From assembly GCF_030272615.1 (NCBI RefSeq), contig NC_081406.1, positions 397,564,439-397,628,438 on the forward strand: 64,000 nt of DNA, given 5' to 3'. The notes beneath the pieces were generated by a model, which saw only the letters and a list, made by a program, of their open reading frames with translations, had not been told where the DNA came from and did no database searches. This DNA comes from Cryptomeria japonica (taxonomy: Eukaryota > Streptophyta > Pinopsida > Cupressales > Cupressaceae). This document shows, in pieces, positions 1 through 12,299 of the stretch (position 1 is its first letter; each line of letters begins with the position of its first letter). Made by a program: the position numbers and the translations under genes.

Positions 1-468
1 TGGTAGATGGATTCATAGTGTCCTCATCATTTCAGTGGTCTTCTAAATGCATCGATCCTTATTAGAAGAGAAAGGCGATTTGTGTGAAGATTGATTGAGG
101 GTGGAAATTAGGACGTAGCTGATCATAATTGCAGGTTTGAGACAAAACGACTTAATCATCAATAACCCACGATTTTGCTAATATTCCTTGGTTGAAGCAT
201 CATAGCAATCAATGGTGGTCATTGCTAGCCTTGGAAGCATAAAGCGATTCTACTAGAGGTATATGGGAGTTGCAAAAAGAAGGTTTTAGTTGATCTGAGA
301 AAAAACCATAACAGTCAACCATATTCCACGATTTTGTTCCTTGACTCCCATCTTGGCATCGATTTTGATATTTGGCATTGGCAATCTACTTGGGAAAGGA
401 TAGTTATTCCTTTGGGTGTTGTGGAGAAGAGTTTCGCATTGCAAATTATTAATTCTTAGACCTATATG
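1..468. other. Flanking DNA, no gene recognised
   Basis: No convincing reading frame or repeat is seen. This is the left flank of the family A solo LTR that starts at 469. Its last five bases (464-468, ATATG) reappear at 11877-11881, so this stretch and the DNA after 11876 were once contiguous. Confidence 0.6.
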
Positions 469-994
469 TGTAATATTCCCCTTAATTTTATTTTGTTTTT
501 AGCAATAAGAGTTACAAGCAAACACCATAACCCATTAAGGTTAGAAAAAAAATCCAAACTGCTGAAAGGGAACCCTTCCACCTTTTGTTCACCAAGAGCC
601 CAATCTGGGAGGGTGAGAGCATACGGTGTTCCGAGGATCGTTAGCACCATAAATCAAACTGAAATTACAATGCACGGGCGGCAAGCCAGCTCCTTCTGCT
701 TATCCAGCAAGATAGAAATTGAACTCTTGGCGGTAAACCAGCCAAAGGAAATAACAAGAAACTGAAACTCAATCACTCTACCGTGTATTTCAGTGGAAGG
801 ACATTGCATTAAGCTATCACTCTACCGCATATTTCAGCGAGAGGACAATTGCATAAAACTTATCACTCGACCACTTATTCAGTGGGAGGACTGAGTACAT
901 AAACTGAATTACAAAGCAAGAAGGCGGCTAAGCTAGCCTCTTCCACTTATGCAGTGGGAATTACAAATAAGAACAGCAAGAATGATTGATCAGT

Positions 995-2383
995 TGTCAT
1001 GTCCCCTCTTTAGCTCTGTCTAGCAGAGACATGTGAGTCAGCTTATTATGGGGTCGTGTAGGCTGACAGGGTTGGACAGAGACCCGGTATGGTTATTCAG
1101 TGTTGGAGACTTGGTGTTCTAGCAGTTATTGATCAATTGGGAGACATTCCTTGTTTTTAGGAGGCAGTTCCTACTTTTTAGGAGGTTTGATCATGCCCAA
1201 GGTTGGGTCTCCATGAGATGCCTCTTTGGGTTCAGTTTCAGAGAGATTGGGCTTGTTTCCTAAATTTTAGGAGCATCCCTAGATTTTAGGGATGAGACTA
1301 CCAGTGAATCCTTGATTTCCGACTTCAGTCACAGACAGGTGACAGGATGATTTTAGGGTTTGTAATGTCAGTTGGGCATTTTATGGCTATTTGGGTTATA
1401 TTTTTAATATTTCCTAAGTTAGCGTTTAATAATTAAATAAGGCTAAGTTGTTAGCCATTTTGGAGTAATAAGGGGATTTTTGGCCTCATCTGGATGCGCA
1501 CCCTATTGTGTGATAGCTCGTTGGAAAGATCTTGAAATTCTTTAAATCTTTCTCTTTGGTCTCAGGGCAATTCAGTGAGCGGATTTCTGTCTATGAGGAA
1601 AAAGGTCATTTTCTAGTAACATGACCACTTTAAAATAAGAAATTATAACATTTCCACTAGACCATGCCACTTGGAGATAATTAGGGTTCGATTTGCAATT
1701 GAGAGGGGTTATAAGGGGATAGGAGCTTCATTCTATGATCATCTTTTGCATATTTGACAACTTGTATGAATTTGCTCTGGAGAGCGATTTCTAGACTGGG
1801 ACGCAAACCCCAGGATTAGGATTGGCTGGGACGTAGCCCTCAGCAATCTTTGGCACCGGACTTATAAGGCATTGTGCGTGGTGATTAAGGACAGAGGCAT
1901 CAATTCTCAGTAGGGTTTCAGCGTAGCCTACCATCTTTCCAGTGGAGACGTGGTTCATTGCAGCTGGAGGAATGCCATTTGCAGCAAATACACCACGTGG
2001 TGTATAGGGTATTGCTTGTATTCACTTCCAGTGTATGTGGGGTTGGAGAACATTCTTCATCTTCCAGTTTGACTTCGAATTTGTATGAGAGCTTGGGAAA
2101 TACATTGGATTCATTGTTTGGCTTTGTAATTCAGACAAATCTGCCTGGTACGATTTGCAATAATTCTGACTTTTGCTGTATAACTCAGTTATTTCAGTAT
2201 GGCTTCATATTTGCTGTTATCTATTCCTTCCTATGCTATAAAACAATCAAAAACACAAAAGTAAACAACCCTTTCTGCAATTCTGTCTAGTTCTGTAAGA
2301 AAAACTTAAATAAACAGGAAAACAGAATTAAAAATAAAAAAATTACAGCAGGTTAACAGCAAAGATCTATCAGGGATCTTTCA
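995..2383 (+). mobile_element. Family B solo LTR (copy B1)
   Basis: It begins TGTCATGTCCCC and ends GGGATCTTTCA, 1389 bp, flanked by the 5-bp duplication TCAGT (990-994 and 2384-2388). The paralogous empty site is visible at about 48801-48826 in A2, where the flanks join with one copy of TCAGT. Palindromic A/T-cored motifs of the form CCTA-n-TAGG occur at 1170-1182, 1259-1271 and 1277-1291. A TATA-like TTATAAGGGG lies near 1710. No coding sequence; it is a relict of a full element reduced by LTR recombination. Confidence 0.9.
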
Positions 2384-3526
2384 TCAGTACTACTGAAACA
2401 ATCTTATAAAATAGAGATATGAGATAAGATAACAAGCTTAATGCTGATCTCAAAAAATCCACTATCAAAATCACACCACACTTGAACACTACTGCTGTTC
2501 TAATTCTGCAAGCTAGAAAACACACTATCCAGCCACTACCGGAAACACCAAAACGCTCATAACTTTCTCAAAACTAACCAGAATCACACCAAATAAAATG
2601 CAAATGACGAATAGAACATAGGCAACCAATCCAATACCTTAAACGCGCAATTTGGAAGCCCCGAATGTGTTGCATGCATCCCAAGGTAAGTCTGAAAATG
2701 GCGCTACAGCAGCAAACTTCGATTTGCAACCAAAAATTGTGATGACCACCAAAAGCCACGCCAAGATAGGGGAATGATTGTCTTCCCAATCTGCTTCCAA
2801 AGAGCCGATACCTAGAACGATGCAATCACTTGGTCAAGAGGTATGAGCAAAATATGGTTCCAGCAACTCCGCGACCAGCAACAAGGAAACACTCCAAAAT
2901 CCACACAAAACTCTCCACAATTTGCAGAACACTCACGAACAGCACTGGAATTACAAGAACACAGCTAGGTACTATCTTCCAAGTACGAAACTGAGACTTA
3001 GCTAGGAAGCCACACTTCGAAGCTCAGATTTTCAATCGCCAAACCGGCAGCATAACAATGCAATTTCATAAGATATCCAAATGGGAGGCCAAGCACCTGT
3101 ATTTATAGTTTTTTCCTCTGAAATTCAAATGTAAATGCTCCCAAATTCACCTCTCCAATTTGCATTTCATTTCACTCTCACATGGCGTCCAAATGACATT
3201 TCATTTCATTTCCCAAGGTGGGCGCCCAAGTTGCATTTTAACCAATAATTAAACAAGTTCGAACTTGCCTAAGTCTTCAATAATAACTTAATGCATTCTT
3301 CAAATTTCAACGCCCAACTTAGAAAAATATAACATTGATATTAGATATAAATATGTCTTTTCCTAAGTCGCCCAATTTATCATTAATCAGTAATAAAATA
3401 AGTACATATTAAACCTTAGGATAAGGAAATAATATTTAATTAAATCACTTATGACTCTAGTACTGATTATCAACAAAATCCAGGATGAAGCTAAGCAATG
3501 AAGACAACTGAACTGCTATAGGATCA

Positions 3527-3540
3527 GGTATCAGAGCCCA
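3527..3540 (+). promoter_or_regulatory. Primer-binding-site remnant
   Basis: GGTATCAGAGCCCA matches the usual plant initiator-Met tRNA primer site (TGGTATCAGAGC) except for its first T. It marks the start of the D internal region. The first two G bases are shared with the target duplication TCAGG. Confidence 0.7.
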
Positions 3541-6500
3541 TGTTGCAAAGACTGGGATCTCTGGTGTCGCGTGTGTCCTTAGTTGGTGTGAGGTGTATCG
3601 ACCTTATGTGTATGCTTGTCCTCTTTTTTGTATGTGAGTGATTGAGCAGACCTTAACTTGTGTGTAACGCGTGTGTTCACACCTTGTTCTCACCTTTTTG
3701 ATGTTGGTGCTTTTAAGTGATTATATGTGCTTTATGTGCTTATTGATGTCTTGGTCTACGATTACTCATATTCTGAAAGAGAGTCGTATGTACCTTCCTT
3801 ATTGAGGGTTGTACTCTTTGGACTAATCCGTTTGGGTTGGTCAATGCTTGTCTAGAATCTGAAAGTGCGAAATGTGCTTGTTTAAGATTATGATCTAGTT
3901 TAGTGTTATTCGCTTGAAGGACTAGTATGACAAATATTGAATGCTTATTTTGTAGCAAATTGAATGATCATCACCATTCCTCTCTCTCTCTAGAAATTAA
4001 AATGTTTGGGATATGTGTAATTATCTCTGATTTGAGTTTTCTCTTTGCGAGAGAAAAGGTTGTGACTTCTTGAACCCTTGTGTGAACCCTATGACGCTTA
4101 TGTGTTTAGATAATAAAAAGGGCTTTGGGTTGAAAGTTAATATTGGTTGTTGGGAGAAAACTGTATGTTTACATTAAAGAATTATCCATGTGTATTGTAG
4201 GATTAACATAATTAAATTCTATTTTAAGTAACGTGCATTAATATGCGGATAGTTGTTATGTGAAACTGCTTTGTTTGTAAAAGAAGTTTAAAGGGAACAT
4301 GTTATAGTAGCTTCGAGAGTGTATTATTGTGTTCCCCGAAAGATTGTTTTATGTATTTCATTAAACCAGTTTGATTGAGGATCTATTTTAGCAAATGCTC
4401 CATTGAACTTGCTTTTGGGTATATGTAATTACCTTATTATGTTTAGATAGTGCAAACGAAAAGCTTGTTTGATGTGCATGCATTAATATGTATTATTTTG
4501 TTGATAGCTCCTTGCTTACCTTCTGATCGTAATTTGATTTTCAATGATAGGTTGCAATTATGACGTGTGTCTATATTGTATTAAGAATAGTGAGTGTTCT
4601 TAAGAGGTCTGGTTTTATCGAAAGATTGCCTCTTTTGACCTCTATTGTTTGGAAAACTAGAACATTCTGTTGCAAACATAATTATTGGAAATGTCATGTT
4701 AGGCTGATTGGCATCCTTCTAAACGGTAGCGAAATGAAAACCGTGCAATTAAAATGATAGGCTTATAGTGAGAAATTTTATATCAGTGTGATCTTGTTGA
4801 TCTTGTGTCTTTGTAGGAAATAGTTTGGTTATCAAACTCTCTTTCCCTTCTCGTTGACTATATTATAAGATTTTTTTTGAAATGGTATTAAAGAATGCAT
4901 TGATTTAAATAGAATGTTTATAACGCATATGAAATTGTATGTTTGCTTTTGGACTTCTTATGGAAAGATGAAAGTCTTAAGCTTCAGAAATAAATTTGCA
5001 TAGTTAGTAATTTAGTTACGGATGCTTAGTGAAATTCAAGAAAGATATAGGAATGATGTTATTTCCTTATGTAATTGGGAATTGTTAATAATTTCAGTAC
5101 CTAAATCTAGAGTAAACTTGATTTAGTTATTCATGTGGGAAGCATAATTAAAATCTTCCTTGTGTAGATGATAGCGTACTGGAAAGTACTCCCCGTAAAT
5201 GTGACTAAACCAGTACTAGGGTATTCGTGTGTATTGTATAAAACCAGTGCTTATTATATGTGCCCATGGGTTGGTGAAGTAATCAACCATGGAGGATATG
5301 TTGCTTATGAGTATGGGAAACCATACTGTTTATGTGATGTTGCTTATTTGTTTCCCTACTGAGTACCAAACCTCGGGTTGTGGGTAATTCGGTATGTTAG
5401 GGGGTAGTATTCGAAGTCACCATTCCTTAAATAGTATGGATCGACGTACGAGTAATGTTGGCGTGAAGCGACTTTAGCTTCTCTATTTTGAGGAATGATA
5501 TAGTTATACTATAAAACTGTATCAAAGGTGTACTCGATACTTTCCCTTTTGATGAATCTATTTATAGGTTTATGTGTGGCAGCCTATTTTCCTCTCCTTT
5601 ATTTGAGCATTTTGATGGCATTTCTTGAGCATAGTGATGGCGTATTTTGGAGGATCCTTTGCCTTGTCTTCATGAAAGGTAGGTTTATCCACATGAGCTT
5701 CCAGTTAGTATGTGTTGGTGGGCATGTGGGTGGGCCTTAGCCATGTATACCTCTGGCTTACGGCGAGTATCCTTCTAGATACGTCGCTATGCGGGACGTG
5801 ACCTGCGCGTGCTTGTTTCCGCGAGGTACACTACCATGCGGGATGCGTCCATTGCATGTCTTCTCCGCTAGGGGTATTGTCATGCCGCGTGACGACGTGA
5901 TGCGGGGTGATGTCGAGGTGCACACCGTCATGCCATGTGGGTAGTGTGACTATGTCGCACCACATGAAGAGCTACTGCAATAGCTAGACGATTGTTCCTT
6001 CCTTCCTCGTTGGTGGCTAGATGCTAGTCACATAGTGATGTTATGTGCAGTTGTGATATTCTTATATTTCTTGGGGCCAGCAATTTATTTTACTTTGACT
6101 TTGAAGGTTTAGCCATGATCTTGTGATCTTTTGCTTACTTGATTTGGTGTTGCAAATTCCGGATTATTTTCTTGCCTTAATGTTGGAATTGATGATTTAT
6201 TATCTTTATTCATCTGTACTTTGGTGGCTAAACTGATTTATCCTTATTGTTTTTGTATGCTGGTCTTGTGTTGAAATGTGAAATTCCTCTCCAAGGACGT
6301 ATGGGACGGTCTTGGTAGAGTGTGTACGAGGAAGTAGACGTAAGGAACCTTGAGGATGAGGGTATGTGAAACTGTGATGCAGCTAAGATCCACTACCTAC
6401 CTATGTGTGGTGACTATCTCTTGGAGGCTAACCACCTTACTCAACAAGGGATATTCACGAAGGTCTTGTATGGAAGGTAGCACCGCTATGGTGTGCCTAG

Positions 6501-7209
6501 CACCATCGAGCCTTGAGTGAGATATTGGATATTTATGATCATATTATTGTTATGAGATCAGGCATAGAGATGTTGAACGTGCATGTTATCTTTGACCGAG
6601 CATTAGACATGCTCACATGTGGCCTTTTGAGTCGTGCATTCCAGTTATGTGGATGGTTATTATGTGTATCATGGAGTAAATTGTGTTAACTTGTCACTAT
6701 GTTATGGGACATAGTCTTTGGAAAGATTTTCTTATGCCTGGCAAGTGTAAACAATTGAGTTATTTACGTTGCTCTTATTTCATGAAAGTTAACTTGGTTG
6801 TAGAAAATAAATTTTGAAGCTAGTCCTTTGCGATAAAGTGTTATGAAAATGATGTATTGGTAAATGGAAGTTGATCTTAATGGCATGTTTTCTTGTCATA
6901 GTTGGTAGATCGGTATGGTAATTGTTGTTACCTTTTTGTAATGCATTAATTTGGTGTAATGAAAGGGAGAAGATTCTTGTTTCTCTACTATGATTGTGGA
7001 TAATTCCTAGAATGATATAAGAAATGTATGTATTTAGATGTACCTTGCCAATGGGAAATGACATTCATAAAGGATTTAGCAATAATGTTTCAGTTATTTA
7101 TGGAAGGATTCCTATGTGCAATTTGATATTTGTTGAATGAGTTTCAGGGCTTATGCGTGCGGCATGTTCTCCATCTAGCCTTACGACTTCTAGGAGTAAG
7201 TCGGAACCT
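3541..7209 (+). other. Non-coding internal region of element D
   Basis: No reading frame longer than about 90 codons and no gag or pol motif is seen on either strand. A GC-richer patch lies at about 5720-5960. Absence of coding sequence between a primer site and a purine tract is what is expected of a non-autonomous LTR element. Confidence 0.6.
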
Positions 7210-7221
7210 AGAGGGGAAGAA
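7210..7221 (+). promoter_or_regulatory. Polypurine tract of element D
   Basis: AGAGGGGAAGAA is an all-purine run directly before the LTR start TGTAGTACCCC, the position and composition expected of the plus-strand primer. Confidence 0.75.
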
Positions 7222-10200
7222 TGTAGTACCCCTACCCTAATCAAATTCTAATCTCGGTTTGATCTGAGTTAGTTTAACATATTATAGTGTTATAGTCAGA
7301 TGTTTTGATTTTAGTGCATACCTGTTTTCGCACCAGTTTGTATGCAAGTTAATTAATTCTCCAATTTCGTGTTATTATCTAGGGCTAACGCGTTCATTAA
7401 ATTTATATATGTATGCATGTATGACTCTTGGTTGCAGGAGATTTCAGGTACAGTGCCGCATGGGTGCGAGGTTCGTCTCCACCTGAATTTGCAGGTTTCA
7501 GTGTACTTCTTTAATCCTTAGAGTTGGATTAGGTGGTCGTAAGACCCTCGTTTGACCAGAGTCGTGCTCAAGAGAGCATCGTCAGTCGTCGTCGGTATTC
7601 CCTTTGGTTGGGTTTGCGGGTCGTCTGTTTGTTTGGCGTTCTTGATTTGCGTGTCTGGTGTGTGTGGTTAAATTGAGTAATTAGTCCTTAGTATTTAATT
7701 CGATTAAATATGTGTTTGTGCATTAAAGATTAATGGACTAATTTAAACAGGGCTTCTTTATGCGATTATCGTTAAATTGAATTGCTCGATTTAAATTGGG
7801 AGCAAGTTCAATTAAATAGTTAATTTTAATGTTAAACTTAATATGTGTATGCTGTTGGAAAAGAAAGATTTAAATTTAATTGAAATAGAATTAATTTTAT
7901 CTTCTTGGCATTTTGGAAATAGAAAGGTTAAATTCAGCTATTTGGAAAAATCAATTTTTAATTGAAAAGAAAATTTAATTTATTGATATAGTTTAAAAGA
8001 GTGATTTTTGTGATTTATTTTAAATAAAAATTTTAAATCCAAAAATAAAATTTTTGGTCAAACTTTTCCCATTTAAACTAGACTTGTGGAAAAATATGGG
8101 GATTGATATTTTTGAAAAAAATATTTTTTTGGAAAATATTCTTGGATGGAAAATTTGGGGGTTTGGGGAAGAAAGGGGAATTTCTTGAGCTGGAGAATGG
8201 GGCTCTTCTTCAATCTTGCCAGGATTGCTTAAACAGGTAGGCCTCTGGTTAATTTCTTTGGGTTCTTGGTTTTAAAAAGGTTGTTTTGGTGTTTTTGTAG
8301 AAATCTAGTTGTGATTGTAAATAATCTCTTATTTTGTGGAAGATGGAAGAGTTGTAATGAAATCACAAACTCTTGAGAAAAAAATTGTCTAAAACTCCAA
8401 TGAATCTCTCTTATATTAGTTTAAAAATGAAATTTAGATTGGGGTTTGACAGATTTGTGATTTATATGTGTAGATAAATCTTATTTTTTTGCCAATATGG
8501 TGTTGGTTTTGGAAGAAATCTTCCCTTTCCTGTATCTGGTTATTTTGATATTGTAAATAGAAGAATACCCATGTTTGTTGGGTTAATAATTATTTTTTGT
8601 AGTCTCTGATTGAGACTGGGTATTTTGTGAGTTGCTGTTTTTTGACAGTAAATGTTTTAAAAAAAAAAAAATGAAAAAAAAAAACATGCCTTCTGGGAAT
8701 TTCGTTTTAAGTCTCTGTGAGACTGTGGTTTATTTTTGCTGTGTATGACTTTTTAATAACAGCAAATTTTTTAAAAAATAAATAAATTAAAAAATATTTA
8801 TATTAACCCCCCCACGTGGCAAGGTTCCCCCACCACGTGGAGGGGAGAGGCGTGCCCCAAGGGTAGCATCACTGCCCTTGGCAGCGCCTGCTACCTTTGG
8901 GTAGCAGCGCTGCCTAAGGACAGCGCCTGCTACCAGGGGGGGGGGGGCGGCCACATGGGTGGGTCCACGTGGGTACCCTTCCCCCATGCATTTTTTTTTA
9001 ATTTTTTTTTTCGTAAAAAAATAAATAAATAAATAAACGTTTTTTTTAATTTTTTTTTTTATATTCAAAAAATATATATAATAATATTTCATTATTATTA
9101 AATGTTATTTTTTTGTAAATTAAGTTTTAATAAGTTTAATTATGACATTCAATTAATAAATTACAATTAGTTTGTAATTAATTATTTGTATAAGTAGCAA
9201 TATACATTAATTAATTTTTAAAATTGTATTTTATTAGTAATGCATATTTTCTTATTAGATACTTAATTTGTTATTTTGTTATTAATTATTAATTGTTTAT
9301 ATTTTATTAATCATGGATTAATAAGCATATATTAATTAATAGTTAATTTTGACATTCTTTTCTATATGCGTAAGGAAATAATTGTTAATTAGGAATGGAC
9401 TATCTTTAATTGGATTCCTTATATATTTATGTTTCCTTGATTTGTATAGTTTAACTTGGTTCTGAAAAGACGAATTTGGAAGAATTATTTTGAACCAGTA
9501 TGACAATGATGTTTTAATTGAAGATTAGATATCATATTTAGTCGGTCAATGGTTGTTTAATTATACTTATGTGAAATTGGTTTAAGGACTCATAATGGCA
9601 TATTTATGTATGTTCGATGCAAAATGAACCTTAGAGAGTTAGAAAACCAAGAACAACCAGTACTTAGATGAGGTAGATAACTGCAATCTAACTTAGATCG
9701 TTTAGAAAACTTGATCGACATTTAACGTTTAAATCAATTCGGAAAGATTGTATCCTCGGGTTATTGCCTATGCGAGTTTAATTTCTGTATTCACTTTTGC
9801 TTAAGTAGTGGCAAGCCTTGCTTTGTTTGATTGGACCTTGTCGTATGGTTGATTTGGGTACCTGTTTTTGTCCTCAGTCTCGAGTTGACTGTTATTTGTT
9901 GTGATGTTGTATTAATCATATCCTTTATGTGGGTGTCGAATGATGATTCATGGTTGACCATAGTTGGTCAGGTCTCTGGTTAGAGTACCGTCAATAAGTG
10001 TACCTCTTTTGAGTCGTGTTTGACCAAATGGTTGTTCCCTCCTTTTTGAACTCCGTTTGCTTGATCATGTGTGATCCTTGGTTTTTGAGTTCGTTTGAGT
10101 TTAGTCTAGTGTCGTATGGGAAAGTGGCTTTCGATTGGGGGTCGCACCCAAAGTGGCTGCTGGGTAACCCATCGAAAGTGAGTCTAATAAGTGATAACCT

Positions 10201-11464
10201 AACAGTAGATTAGAATGTTAATCTATAAGTAAGATAATTGTGCCTCATTCATGGGCCGAGTGCTAACACAGACTCGACATGCTGTGAGAAGGCCTGAAAT
10301 GCCAAACCATCATCCTTGTCTTCACGAGAGGATGTGTGGGTCCACATGAGGCTTGGATGGGCCAAAGGTTCAGATTAGGTTGCCAGGGTAACCCAGTGTA
10401 TGGGGCCGGAACCTATGAAGACCTGTCTTGGTAACCATATCAGGTTGTGTGATGACACTTGTCCCTACGTTCGCTAGTGAGTTGTTGTATTGTCCTGATA
10501 GGAGCACGTTGTGGATTCGTCCTGTTGTCTATGCCCTTGTGAGTACCTGGTTTCATGTTAGACCTTGGGTGGTGATGACTCAGTTTTGTGGATGCTCTAA
10601 TGGACCTTTGTATTAGCTGTGATTATGTTCAGCTGGATCCTTTCCTTTTCAGGGATCGTTTATGTATTTATTGATCGATGTGGTGGTTTGTAAATTGATT
10701 ATGTTTCTCCTTGATGGCAGGATTGTAAATAATGAGAAACTCATGTATTCTTAACTTTATTAATTATCAGAAGGGTCTTGCAGTTGAGCAGACCCGGAGA
10801 TGTAGCCCTTTAGGGGTGAACTTCGAGATCATCTTGGTGTTATGTGATGCTTTTGCCCTTATGTTTCATGTTTAGTGTTAGCATGTATGGATGACATTTT
10901 CATAGAATGTATAAGTGGATAAGATGGAATTAATTTTAAATGCGTGTATGAAGTCCTCTCTTAGATGCAGTAAATTGGACCATGAATGAATGTAGCTTAG
11001 TATAATGGAATATATTCAGTTGTTGTTAAGGAAATTAAGTATGCATGGAAATATCTCTTTAGTTTATAATAAAATTCAAGTGTGTTGTTAAATTAGATGC
11101 ATGACTTAAATTTTAATGAAAAGATTGAACGAAAGATATGAATAGATCTTAATGGATGAACCTTATCTCATAATCCATATATTTTCATCTTCTGAAAGAA
11201 GTTATCCTTGTTTAAGAATTATCTCGTTATAAGATAATCAGCTTATTGGATTTATTAGTGTGAGTTAAGTGAATTGTGGAATTAAGTAATCACGTTGGGA
11301 AACTCTTTAGGTGTTAGTTGATGTCTTCTGCTATGTAATCTGAATCTTTTATATCTCGTTGTATCTCAATGTTGTGTTTATCTAAAAATAAAATAAAAAA
11401 ATTATTGCACTCTATTCTTGTGTTATGGCTTAATCCCTTCGGGGTTTCCTAGCGGGGCATTACA
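7222..11464 (+). repeat. 3' LTR of element D
   Basis: About 4.24 kb, starting TGTAGTACCCCTA and ending TAGCGGGGCATTACA, so its ends form an imperfect inverted repeat like those of family A. It follows a purine tract. It is AT-rich apart from the block at 8807-8992. No coding sequence is credible in it. Confidence 0.75.
8807..8992. repeat. GC-rich palindrome cluster with three G-boxes
   Basis: CACGTG occurs at 8813-8818, 8834-8839 and 8966-8971. Between them four alternating copies of GGTAGCA.CRCTGCC and its complement lie at 8862-8876, 8880-8895, 8900-8914 and 8921-8934. The second and third can fold into a stem of about 15 bp with one bulge. CACGTG is the core of plant bZIP/bHLH sites; a regulatory role inside the LTR is inferred. 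Confidence 0.6.
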
Positions 11465-11876
11465 TCAGGACCCTGTCCAAACTGCTAAAAATAGAATTGC
11501 TCAATACTGCCACTTACTAAAAATAGTAAGTCATGAAATACTCCTCCGAAAAACATCATCTGCGCACCGAGAGAAAGAGCTTGGAAAGCTTAGTTTGACA
11601 GTCTCATCCAAACAGCCAAACCCTAACTTACTAAAAATAGTAAGTTCTCACTTCACCAAAGAATCAAATGCATATTATGCCACCCTAGAGCTCATGAAAA
11701 ACCCAAAAGGAAACCATAGACAGAATTGAAGAATTTCCTCCTAGTAAACCCTAAAAAGCTCGAGCAGAACTCCACAAAAGTTGGAAACCCTAATTCTCGT
11801 TTCCGAATAGCGTACGGGTCTCCGAAATAGGCCAATGGACCACTGAACTAATCACTGTGGAGAAGGGGACATTACA

Positions 11877-12299
11877 ATATGATAGCAGCAGGGGCGATTT
11901 AGGGAGAAGGTTGAATTAAATCATTGGAGGCTTCAAGATTGAAGATATTGCTTGCTTCTTCAGGGAGCTATACTCCAGGTTCATTTGACATTGATAATTC
12001 ATTGTAATCTCAGTTTGTATGCATGTCATGTCCATAGATGTCATATGTCTTTAGATAATCTGAAAGTGGTCATTGTTATTAGTCAATGTGTTTTTGGTAC
12101 AAGTTGGCCAATGTAATGAGCATATGATTTCCAAATAAAGGAGCGATAAGATTGATTCATGTATATATGATAATTATGATTACATGGGTTGCATGCCAAC
12201 TATTTGTCAAAATTACAGTCTGTTGTAGTTACATATTTCTGCATATCTATTCATGTTACTGCATCAAAACATAAAAATACAGTTGCATTATCATCCTAG
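11877..12299. other. Unassigned DNA
   Basis: Right flank of A1. No gene, LTR end or repeat could be supported here. Confidence 0.4.

Larger units (their letters stand above)
3529..11464 (+). mobile_element. Non-coding LTR element D with one LTR, inserted in A1
   Basis: The insert lies between two copies of TCAGG (3524-3528 and 11465-11469); the paralogue A2 has the uninterrupted site. It starts inside a tRNA-type primer-binding site (TATCAGAGCC), runs through about 3.7 kb with no coding capacity, a purine tract, and a 4.24-kb 3' LTR ending GGGGCATTACA. There is no 5' LTR. This resembles a large retrotransposon derivative that depends on another element's proteins. Either the 5' LTR was lost exactly at a two-base GG match, or a one-LTR cDNA was integrated. 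Confidence 0.75.
469..11876 (-). mobile_element. Family A solo LTR (copy A1), split by two later insertions
   Basis: On the plus strand it begins TGTAATATTCCCC and ends GGGGACATTACA, flanked by ATATG at 464-468 and 11877-11881. Its own sequence is 469-994, 2389-3528 and 11470-11876; the rest is the B1 and D insertions. The uninterrupted paralogue A2 (48303-50351) shares the order of sequence across both breaks, which proves the nesting. Orientation is minus: the reverse strand carries a TATAAATAC promoter motif near 3090-3105, shared with A2. The pieces add up to about 2.07 kb, close to 2.05 kb for A2. No internal region remains, so it is a solo LTR. Confidence 0.87.

Noticed and set aside
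469-3540. Plus-strand 5' LTR at 469-3526 followed by its own primer-binding site
   Set aside because: The TATA motif and the comparison with A2 and A3 show this LTR is on the minus strand; the primer-site sequence belongs to the D insert, bounded by TCAGG on both sides.
8787-9092. 101-codon minus-strand frame across the GC-rich island
   Set aside because: Low-complexity Lys/Phe/Tyr and Gly/Ala/Arg/Pro runs from poly-A and G/C tracts; no start context or domain.
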